Assembly: GCA_038373865.1 (NCBI GenBank)
Contig: JAXGGA010002841.1
Coordinates: 49,580 to 113,579 of the forward strand
DNA from: Uloborus plumipes
Lineage: Eukaryota; Arthropoda; Arachnida; Araneae; Uloboridae
DNA length: 64,000 bases
Direction of reading: 5' to 3'
The notes under the pieces were generated by a model that was not told the origin of the DNA, did no database searches, and saw only the letters and a program-made list of their open reading frames with translations. This document shows, piece after piece, positions 26,501 to 38,500 of this stretch. The first letter of the stretch is position 1. Each line of letters begins with the position of its first letter. The position numbers and the translations under genes are program-made.

Positions 26501-29500
26501 CTTTTTGTGAAAAAGAATAACAATCGTGTTATTTTCAACACAAGAATGCTCACTGCATTCCATATTCCTTCTTTTTAAACCGCTTATATATTTAAAAATC
26601 GCGGTAAAACGTTCCCTGATCTGTCCCGTTTTACAAAAATCCAGATCGCAAAAATGAACCCTTTTGGTGAAAATGAAAGACAATCGTGCTGTTTTTTAAC
26701 ACAAGAATGTTCCCGTGCATTTCAATTTCCTTCTTTTCAAAACATTTATATTTAAAAATTACGCCAAAAGGTTCCCGATCATTTCAAGAAGTGCGGTCTC
26801 GACTTATACGTGGGTTTTCGATTTCTTCCCGATTTTCCTTAAAAAAGTAGGGGGGGTCGACTTATACACGAGATCGACCTATATGCGAGTATATATGGTA
26901 GATGAACATTTTCAAACTGTTATGTTTCTAAGGCTTTATATATGCAAAGCTCAATGCAAGCCTTTATTTTCAATTTATAAAAACTTCAGCTAGCACAGGA
27001 AAAGACTGTATTTCTTATCATTTGGGAAATAGGGATCATTGAGGATACATTGTATATACAAAATTTCCTCATTCAATGTTGTTTTTATTATTATTGACAA
27101 TTGCTCAACATTTGTTTTTCTTTCAACACAGAGCTGTTTTCCTGGAGAGAAAAAATAGAGAATTGCTGGATAATGAAGACTTGAAAGTATGATTTTGCAT
27201 ATCCATCATATAATATTATAATGTTGTATATATTTATTAATGATTATTTATTCATCTACTTGAGAATCATTGAGGTAGTGGTTGGACTAAATATTTGTAG
27301 ACCTGGAAAGTTTTTGGTTTTCACCAGTGCTTGGAAAAACTACGTTTCTTTTGTAGCGAACTACAACTACAACTACTTTGCTATAAATGTAGTTAACTAC
27401 AGCTACAACTACTTTTTTTGAAATGTAGCGACTACAAACTACTTTTGAGTTGTAGTCGCTACTTCGCTACTTTTAAAAATAAATAAATAAATAAAAAGCG
27501 TACACCCTTTAAGGATTGAGTGAAAAAATTCGAAAAGTGGTTTACATTAATGATTTAACTCATTTGAATATGGGATAGAACTAGGAATTGTCTTGGAATT
27601 TATTTGTTACCTTTCCTTTCTGTTCTTTATTTATTTATTTATTTTTTGTTAAATTTTGTCCTTTTTGATTTTTATTTTACAATTTTTATGAATATTCGCC
27701 TCGAGAAAGGATTCAAAAGTTGAAAGATTTAAAGAATTCAACCTTCATTTTTGAAAATAATTATTGCCAGGGAATATTTGGATGGCGTTATGCAAAAAGG
27801 AGTTAACCCACAAAAACCTGATTTTGAGATAGTGGGCTTTAAAGTCAACAAACTCTGGCAAAAAGCATGGAGCTCTATATCAATATACCAATGATATGTT
27901 ACCATGAAATGCTGATAGGGCTTAAATATTTTTGCTTAATGTAGAAAGCAACATATTTTACCATCACAGTTGGATAACTCATTTTTTTATGTTTTGTGGG
28001 TTAACTCCTTTTTGCATAACACCATCCATTTAGGACTATGAAAATTATTTAAAGAAATATAAAAATTATGATGCCAAATAAACCAATGACCATAAACAGA
28101 TAGAATGTTTTCGTCAAAAAGATATATCTAAGATCAACTCATATTTTTATGGTTCTTATTTCTCCTTGCGTCCGCTGCTCTACTCGTGCAAGGTTTGCAC
28201 CAGTCAGAGTCAATTAAACCTTGTTTTTTTCCTTCGTTGTCTTTTTTTTTAAATTTATTTATTTATTAGTTAATTTAAAAGTAGTTTCCAGAAATCGCTA
28301 CAAACTACTATTTTTTTGTATCGCGCTACTCACTACTCTACTTTTTTCAAAAAGTAGTGCGCTACACTACAAACTACTAAAAAATGTAGCTACTACAGTA
28401 GTTTCGCTACTTGTAGCGCGCTACTTCCGACCGCTGGTTTTCACCCAAGGTTCCAAATTTTTCAGTCCTATAATTATTCCTTAAAGTCCTATGGCGTTTC
28501 TGCTTTTGTGTGATTTATTTTATGTCTGTTCTCAATTTATTGTTTGTTTTAAAAAAATGTATGCATGTAGAAGCCAACATGTCTTAATTTTTAAGCAAGT
28601 AAATGCATTTGTTCTGCTCGATGAATATTTTGTAGAAAGTGTATTTTTCTCGATTAAAATTTTCAATAAATTAGAATTTTTTACTGCTACATTTTTTCCA
28701 GTTCGCAATGTTTTTGCTAGCCCGCATTTATCAGTCCCCCATATTAATCATTCAAAGTGAATTAACCCGTGCAAAATTGTTGGTCTATTACATATTATGT
28801 AAACACATACACAGATTTATAAAAAAAAATATTAATACAGACATACAGTATCACTTTGATGTAATGATATCCAATTTAATGATTTCCTCAGTTTAAGGAT
28901 ACATTTCACTGATCCAGATTTGTATGCCTTGAATTTAATCTAAAGCTTTATCTATTTAACAATAGCTTTCCTCAATTTAATGTTGATAAGGGAAATGGCA
29001 TGGCAAATTATCACTCTATAGGAAACATCCTAGTACATGTTTTAAAAACCTTTTTCCTAACTGTTTTACTAGCAAAAGCATTAACCCTTGACTGCACGGT
29101 GTGCCAGATCTGGTACAAACCAAATAAACTTTCATATATTCCAATGACTTTTTAAATGCAGTTAAACTGTGTTTTACGCCCCTTCTGGAACATTGCTATA
29201 ACAGTTTAGTGTGATGTTTATGCACTAGTTAGTTGCACTAGTCTAGGTATTACAGTTCTTGCTTTTGAAAAAAAGAGTGTCTGCATTTCCGTTAGAAGTG
29301 TGTTTAGTCATTATTTCCTTTGTTCTAAAAATGTTTTAATACACTTAGTGGCAAATTTGTTTGTACCACTTATGACACAAAACACATTGTAGATTATTAC
29401 ACTTATCGGTATACAAAGCATATGCTATGTGCTTTGTGCCATATGTAGAACAAACAATTAAAACATCATTTTTGGTGCACATTTTTAAGATAAATTTTTT

Positions 29501-32500
29501 TCTTCATTTTTCCTGAACTCAGAGTTATTAAAAGGTAGCATATGACTTTTTTCATGAAAATATAAAAAATCGTGCAGTGAAGGGTTAAACATGCATGATT
29601 TTCTTAAGCAACAAAATAACCTATATATGTGTTTGCATTCATTTAATTATCAGCATTTAATCTGATTAACTTATGTGTATGCTCTTTCCCGATTTAACCA
29701 TATCCTTAATTTATCGATAATTTTTTACAGTCCCTAGGCAATCGGTAATTCCAGGTTATACTGTATATATAATTTTTGTTTCATGGTTTTGTTTTAAAAC
29801 TGTATTATGCTTTTACTATGCAGGATTTGTGGATGCTTCTTGAGCAGAATCAGTCCCTACCTTTTACCACAGAAGATCATATGATTAACTATTTAGATTT
29901 CAAGAAAGTCGCCAACAAATGTGATGACAAATTTAGGTAACTACAAATTTTAATTTGATGCAAATATTGTAACCTTTTCATTGCTGATTATGTTCTTTGC
30001 TGCTTCTCTTGGGATAGTTGAGTTCAATCTCTACTCAAGAAATGACAGGAAATGTCTGTAAAGTTACAACGCCCTAGATCAGTGGCCCCTAGTGGTTTTT
30101 AGGTTTTTACTCATGAACTGAAAAAAACTTCAGTAAAAAAGTTAAGGCTAAGAATCAAATCAGTTAATGTTTTTTTTTTTTGCTTTTGTTGAGATCACAA
30201 AAAATAAATGTCCATGAGTGACTTTTAATCTCTTATTTAAGCAAAGAAAACTCTATTTTAGCTATTTGTTATTACATTTAGAAGCTGTTAATGAGACAGT
30301 TGGAGTAGGCATTGTTTAGCTCTAACTATTTGTTTAAAATTTGATTTGATGTGGTTTTAGTTGGTGTGGCATAGAGATGAGCCGGGCTCGGCCCGAGCCC
30401 GAAAGCCCGAGTCCGAGCCCGAGACGGACTCGGGCCCTTTAACTTCAAGCAGCTTTCGGGCTCGGGCGGGCTCGGGCTCGATCTCATATTAAGATAGTCA
30501 GTTTTTATACTGATATCAAATACAACGTTCACGGAATAAAATATTGGGGTACTTAAAGAGCGTGAGAACAGTTTTTCTTAATGGCAGAATTGCTTTGTTC
30601 AGGAATAGTTTCAGAGAAATATTATCTATCACCTTATCTCCCACTCCCATACATCATTCCTCAGCTTCCGCACATCGGAAAAAAATTAAAATAATAATAA
30701 TAGTAATTCAAAAAGATAGCACCCACTTATAATATATTTGCAATTACTATTACAATATACCATATTACAGTGCATCCCAAGTGGAAATTAAAAATATATA
30801 TATTGATGTTTGATACACTCGGGCTCGGGCCGGGTCGGGCTCAAAACAAGACACTATCACTCGGGCTCGGGCCTTCAAAAGTGAGCCCGAACTCATCTCT
30901 AGTGTGGCACATTATAAGTCTAGCACCAAGTTTAGTATCTAAAGACTAAAATTTAAATAAGTCTCGTGCCCAGTTAGTGTAATGTTCAACAGCAATAAAA
31001 AGATTAAATTTCAAGTTATGTTTGATTGTATTTTCTATTACTATCTTGTTGATTATTTAATTTCTGTCTTCTAAAGAAAAAATATTACTCATGATTTTCA
31101 TGGGTGCAAGACCTTCCATCTCAGGACGGATTTCCGTCTTGACGAAATCACCGAGACTGACATCGGGACGGAAAAAAAAAACCGATCTCATTCCTTCAGT
31201 TCTTTTTCCAAAGACAAAAATAAACGAAACATAAAATCGGATTTCTCTAAGACACCCTTAAACTTGTCAATTTTACAGGTTTGGCATAAAGTTAACATTT
31301 GGGTTGTTTTTCACGCCTTTACCCGTCAGTCTCGATTTTTTACGCATTTCGAAATCAGATTGCATCCGCCTCAGTAACAGTCTCCCACTTTGGTTTTCTG
31401 TGTGATTCTACCACATGAATCTCTAATTTTGTGCTTGCCATTATTTTTCACTTATCTTATGTTTCATATTCCACAACAGAAGACTTGCACGATCGTCATT
31501 TTGCCACGCCCCTTCGGGAATTTCAATGCAGCTGCATCCGAGTTGAGTTTAGCTGGAGCATAAATATCCCCCCCCCTAAAAGTTCATCACATTTTTATCA
31601 GATGGCAATCGAAATTCAGGAATTTAGGCAGCAAAATTATGCATTAGTCGGGAAATGTGAGTTACCAAAACTCATAACTTTTTTTCATCATTTTTAAACC
31701 AAAATTTTGGTGAGCATAGTTAGTTAAATGTCATATTTGCGTGTATAATATTTAAATCAACCTTTTGCATTCATTATTTTCTATCATTCTTAATTTTGTG
31801 CTTTTTCAATTAAATTTGAGCAAATTTCGAGAATCTGATCCCAAAAAAAAATAATTAAATAAAACCCTCACTCTAATATTATCAAAAACTAATATATTTT
31901 GATTTTGGACCTTTTTTCAGTCCCTGAGGATACGTTTCTGAGCCTCATTCCTTTCCCTAACGTTACCAGATATATCCTACAATCGCTTTTTAAGACATCA
32001 ATTTTCGAAAAAAATTTGGGCGAGTGCCTTCGAATCTCCTCTCTCATAACAGCACTAAAAAGTTTAAAACTATTTTTAAAACTGCAATTTTAAGGAGTGG
32101 GAAAGTCCCTGAATACTCCATTCCTCTGACGTTATCAAATATGTACTATAATTTTGTTAGTATAGCTGTGATCTAGAAAAATTTCCGACGTTAATACTTC
32201 AGAACCTTCCTTTCCTAACCTTATCGGAGATCGTCTAAAATTTCAATTTTAAAAAACTGCGCGGGAAAAGTACCTACATTCGCCTGATCTTTAGATAAGC
32301 CACACCTTATTCTGATATCACCAAAGATCGTCTAAAATGAGGTTTTTAGAACTCAAATTCCGAAAATCCCCCCCCCCCCCATTTTTGCTTGAATATACTT
32401 AAAACTATGATTTTACTACTAAAAATAAAATGGGTACTAAACCCCCAGTTTTGACACAGTAAAATCAATAAGTAGTATTTGTTTTTTCCCCCCTTGAGCA

Positions 32501-35500
32501 CGCATGGGGGGGGGGGGGTCTCAAATATTTTCCGTATTGGAAGCATGGCCAAACTTGCACCCATGATGATTTTCTTATTTGTGTTTGAAAATGAATTGTG
32601 TTTTGAAAATATTTCTCATATCTTATTTTGTTGAAAAACAAAAGCTTTTGATTTCTGCATTAAATCACATATTTAAAATATATATTTTCTTTTTTTTCTT
32701 TTGATAGGCCATATTTTTCTGCAAAAATATTTGCAAAATTGTTGCAAAATGATCCCAACGGCAGAATATCTATTAGACATTTTTTTAACTATGTCATGAG
32801 AAAAGTCTGGCTGCATCAGACAAGAATTGGACTCTCCTTGTATGATGTTGCTGGCCAAGGTTTTTTGAGAGAAGTAGTAAGTATATTTTATTTTTTCCTC
32901 CTTTTTTGACTCTCTGTGTGGGTAATTATTTTTAACTCTATTGGAAAGTTTAGTTAGCTTTAACTTTCTCACTGCATTGCTGTTGTATAAGGAACAATTT
33001 CCATTTTTGCTATGTAAATAGAGTATTTAACAAAGATATGTTTCTTGGTAGAGTAATTAATTATACTAGCATAAATTTTGCTTCATAGCAAAACTAGTGG
33101 ATATGCCGGCTTCGTGTGAGTTAAAATGCAACATGCAAAATCCATAAAGATATTTTTTGTGACAACTTGGTCAGTTAAATTGGCTGGAAGGACAATGTGA
33201 AATCAAACTTAAATGTGTTATTTATGTGTGATGATTTTCTAAAGAATTATTTCTACATTGAAAAAAATAAAAACAGAAGTATTATATATTAAAGGGTGAA
33301 TACTCACAAAGAAACATTTCTTAACTTTTTGAATTGAGAGACGCCTCAGAAAACTACACAAAGTGAGGACACAAACTGTGAAAGTGTTAGCGAAATCAGA
33401 CAGGTAGTTTTTGAGTCTATAAAGGACATACATACATAGGTACATACATACATTCATTTTTATATATAAAGATAAGACAAAGATCAATAATAAAGCAAAA
33501 ACGGCAGTGACACCATGAATTACCACCCCGTGCAACATCCTTGCTATCTATGCCTCTGGCTTAGGCTTAAAAGCTGTATTATTATTCACCTATAAAATTA
33601 GAACTTTACTTAGGTTTAATCAGTGTTTCACTGATGCTTTAATGAATGATTTCAGTACTCTCCTCTTTCTTGGTTACACTTTAAAATAAAATTTATCCTC
33701 TTCAGATTTGAAAGAAAACCACTGCTTAAAAATATTATTTATTTGCTGCATGTTACTCTAAGCACATAACATTAAAATCATTGGGAAAATAAATAAATAA
33801 ATAAATAAATATATATATATATATTTTTACTAAAAAAAAGTACTATATACAGTCAATTCTCGATAACTCGAATCTGAAGGGACCGAAAAAAACTTTAAAA
33901 AACAACTTAATGGAAATTCGACTTATCATTAGTTTCGCTTTCCAACATTTTTATAATAAAAACTTGAAATATCCAATTGATGTATAGATAACTGACAAGT
34001 TTAATTAATAACAATGTAAACTATTTGAATTAAAACGCTAAGAGAAAAAGGAAAAAGAAGTCTTTCGTTTTTATACATATTTCATTCTTGTGGGATAATC
34101 CGCCTTTTAAGTTGCAATGAGCAGTTTTGTAATTTAAAGAACAGTAAATGAAGGGCCAGGGGGAAAAAAGATGAAAGTGACCAAAAAGCGATTTCGAGAA
34201 AAACGAAGAACAAAGTTTTAATTTTTCGTAGCTCCTTATGTCGTTTTTCGAGTTTTCATGCACATTTCGGTCGCTTCTCATCTTTTTTCCCCCTTGTTGT
34301 TCTACCAGATGATACTAGTCCTTCATAGCCCCTAGATAGTGCTACTATCTCAAAATTGACGAAAAAGTGACTTTCATCTTTTTTCCCCCTGACCCTTCAA
34401 ATGTTAAAGCTTTTTCACCTACAGTTCTTCCTTGGCAACAGATTCATTTTCTTCCATGGTTTGTATGTACTCTTCATTGTGGAAACATCAGTGTTTTAAT
34501 CAAAATTCTTAAATTCAGATTAAAGAAATTTTGTTTACCAAATGCTTTAAAAGTCGTTTGTTTTAAATTTAATAATCACTATGCCACTGTCCCGTTTCAA
34601 GTACAGCAAGAGCCACCACAGGTGTTGTTCCTTTATTTCACATTGCTTCAAGAGATCTTCTTTTAACTTCAGACTTTCCCTGAAGCCCTGCTAGTGAAAT
34701 ATAAATAAAATTTCATGCTCTCACTTGAAAGATTTTCTGCTTTTTAACTATCAAATCATAGTCACCTCAAAAAAACTTCGAGTTAAAGGAAGTAAACTTC
34801 GAGATATGGAGGAAAATTAACATAGAATTGAAGACAAATTGATCGGGACCTAACAAGAAATTCGAGTTATAGTAATATTCGAGCTATCGGACTTCGAGTT
34901 ATCGCGAATTGACTGTATATGAACATGAAAACAGAGCACTTAAAAATAAATCTGTACATGAACTTATTTATTAGCTTAGTTTGAAACTTGTTGGCTTAAC
35001 CAAATAAAACTCTTTCATGTTAAGAATTCAAAGCAGAAGAAAATAATTTAACGCTGTACATCATGAGAAAAACCCACTTTCCGCAAGTTATCATTTGCTA
35101 TTTTCATTTGAGAGAGTCATTTTTAAGAAATATAACCTATGCAGCCATTTTTTTTTTAAATAATGAAATTAACATGTCTTTATACAGTTCAGTTGTTAGA
35201 AATGCTTTTTGAACAAAAGAATATTTTTTACAAATTTTTTTATCAATGAACCAGATTAGGGACATCCGGGACAAAAAGGTTGCAAGATTTGAAAAAAAAA
35301 AAAAAAAAATGCATCGTGCAAGATATGCCTTACAAGAAGGAAGTTTTACTTTATTACTGTCATTAACATTGTTATTATTTACATGATTTTATTGTTGTAT
35401 GATGTAGTGAATAGATTTTATTATACTTTTGCTAGGACTTAGAAAATTATATTTTGGAACTCATACCAACACTATCTCAGGTAATTCATTGTTATTATTA

Positions 35501-38500
35501 TTTTAAATTCTTTTCATTTTCATAGTATTTTGACTCAACACACTATTCAGTAATTCATATTCTCTATTATATACAATTTTCTAGTAGTTAACTATCCATA
35601 TCAGTATTCATTTATTATTATTATACATTTCTTACTCATACATTTTCTAGAAAGAGGGAAATTATGCATAAGTCTTTGTCTTTTCACTTTAATTATTTAA
35701 AAAAGAATTTGCCATTAATTTTAGTACAACTTCTTTTATGGTCATATATATAGAGAGAGAAGAAGAAAAAACAGAAGGGTGGGGGGGGGGGTATCCTAAG
35801 AGAATTAGATTTAAAATAATGACTTGGGAGATTTTTAAGCTAATAACTTGAGAGAACATAAGGAATATATTAATAAGAAACTGCAATATAATTTCGGTAA
35901 ATGATAAAGATTGCAATCATACTTATCTTTAAAAGTAATGTTTTGTTTCTGAAAGTTTCTTTTAGATACCTAATATTTAAGGATAGTTTTTTTCTCCTAA
36001 GAGATTCCAAAGCTGTTTCTTGAATTGTAAGAGTTTTTATTTTTGCTAAAAGTATAATGTTAGTGAAAGTGGATGAAGCAGGATGCTATTCGCTTTTTGG
36101 TGTGTCTGTAAAATTATCTCCTTAAGAAAGTAAGATTTTTGGTTTAGAATAGGTATTACTAATTTAAAAAAAAATTCTCACAGACAGATTTTCAACAATG
36201 AATTTTTGGTAATCATGCGTGTGAATCACTTTCAACAGCTTTATTTTTTTGAAGTAATCACTGCAAAATTAAAATTGTTTAATAGAACTCTTGCATTATT
36301 AAGGTCATTAAAAATATGAATTATTTATTGGTTTTTAAGTTATAGATCCTTATAAAATATACTAGTGTTGTAATAATACAAATATATAAGTTTGAGCACT
36401 AATTATACCGACTTTTCAGTTAGATGGCCTTGAAACGTCTTTCCATTCTTTCTACGTGTGCACTGCAGTGAGGAAGTTCTTTTTCTTTCTGGATCCTTTA
36501 CGAACCAATAAAGTGAAAATTCAAGATATACTAGCTTGTAGCTTTTTGGATGACTTATTGGAGGTAGGTGTTTTAAAAGAAAAAAAAAGCATTTAGTTAT
36601 ATTTATGGTCTTTAATATGGAAAATTGTTATTTTGTATTCTCTATATTTATCAGAATTAATTGTATTTTTTCAGCATTGTTTTTCTATGTTGTATCAATA
36701 TATAAAAATGTCTGCATCTTTGCATTTCATCCATATTTCTATGTTACAAAATCTCTTAAACTTTATTGTTACTGGTTTTGATAATGATTTTCGTTTTTCA
36801 ATAACAGTGGAACGTCGAAAACCCAAACTCATTGGTTCGAATTTTCAAAATATCCAAGACATTGCCGTTTAGCACAGGTTTCTCAGTTAATCAAATAAAG
36901 TTTTACAATAGATATTTTTCAGTAAGCTATATTGCAAAAATCGAATTTTCCCGGATCGTTTAGCGGAAAAGTTGTGTACTGCCATCACTAACATGTGCAA
37001 GAAATCTTAAAGTTCTAAATTGATATCTTCCTTTGCCTCACGGGACCGAAAATTCCGAAAATTGGACATAAAATGAGTAAATTACAAAAAATAATAAATA
37101 ATTCTAAATATTGTCTATAATTTTGGGGTAACGCTTAAAAGTTGTTTAATTGAAACAACTTTAAACACACACAAAATACATGTTTTTAAGGTCGGTAACT
37201 CATTGCATATCTACTTATATTAAAAACTGAGTATCTATCTTTCTTTCTTTCTAACTATCTATCTATGTCATGCTTCTTTCTTCTGAACGCCAATGAACTG
37301 AAAGTCGAACCAGGTACCGATAGATAGGTAATTTTTCAGGCTCAATTAGTTTTAATTTATATAATTATATGATTTTAATTAATGAAGATATCAATTAATA
37401 AGTAGTCAAATTTAAAGCAATTAGGCCTAAATGATTAAATATGAAATACATTGTTGCAAAACGTGGTTGCTATGAAACAGTAATAACAATGATAATGAGA
37501 ATTTTAAATGAAGGCTTAACTAAATCAAATATGAAACTCATTAGCGGGTCACGTACAGTGTACTTTTATCGCTAACTACTTGTAATTTTTTGAAATATAA
37601 ATTAGTTGAAAAGCCATCTACTTATATTAAGAACTGAGTATCTATGCCTGCTTTTTTCCTTTGAGCGAGCTGAACTTACTGAAACTTTCCTCACCATCTT
37701 GAAGGCGCGAAGTGTCCGTGCAACATCTCAATAATTCGAATGATTTTTTGATGCAGGAAAAAAGAAAAGGCGCCTTTTAGCTAGCTGCCTTGGTGGGGAG
37801 TAGTTTCTTGAAATTTTCCTCACTACTTTCAAGGCACGAAGTGCCTGTGCAACGCCGGGCCACATGCGTGGTATGTCTTGAAATCGAATGAACATTAAAT
37901 TATATCAAATAATATAACTTCAGAATGAGGTAAAAAGTAAGGGGGGGGGAGCGTTATGCACCAACATGCCACAGGAAGCTAATCTAGCGGCCCTGGCAGC
38001 TAGTATTTACAGGTTGTCTGTGCTCTGTGAGTAACTATTATATAGAAAATAAAGAAACAAAATTGAATTAGTTTCTGGACAATCCAAATACTGCACACAA
38101 AGTTGAACTAATTTCTGGAATTTAAAACTTTCTGAAATTCCTTTAAAAAGCCATTGATTAGAGCTTTGGCATTAATTTTCCTTACGTAGTTTTGCTGTTT
38201 TTACGAAATACACTGCTTGACATATTCCCTTACTAAGATGCTGTATCTTCCATCGTTTCAACCGGAAAAATCTTTTTTTGCAAATTTAAATATTTACACT
38301 GCCCTAACTTAATTAATCTTTGTTCATGAATTTTCCATGTGGTGAAATCCGTTATCATTTTCAATTCTACATATAGTACTTCTTCTGTTCTGTAAGATGA
38401 TTGGCATTGTGTATTAAATACACAGCATTCTATATTCTATTAAATGAGTGTATTGTCATTGACAGTAAAATTATTTTATCTTCTAGAATGGTTTTCTTTT

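Larger units (their letters stand above)
21261..26896. mobile_element. TA-flanked element with GTATATACTCGCG ends; outer shell of a nested cluster, PPP2R3C intron 3
   Basis: TA at 21259-21260 and 26897-26898. Termini CCGTATATACTCGCGTATAA and (reverse complement) CCATATATACTCGCATATAG. A second inverted copy of the end motif, TCGACTTATACGCGAG, lies subterminally on the left, with matching copies on the right. Without the hAT insertion at 21583-26325 the shell is only about 0.9 kb. A tandem duplication of about 161 bp lies within 26470-26780. Confidence 0.75.
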
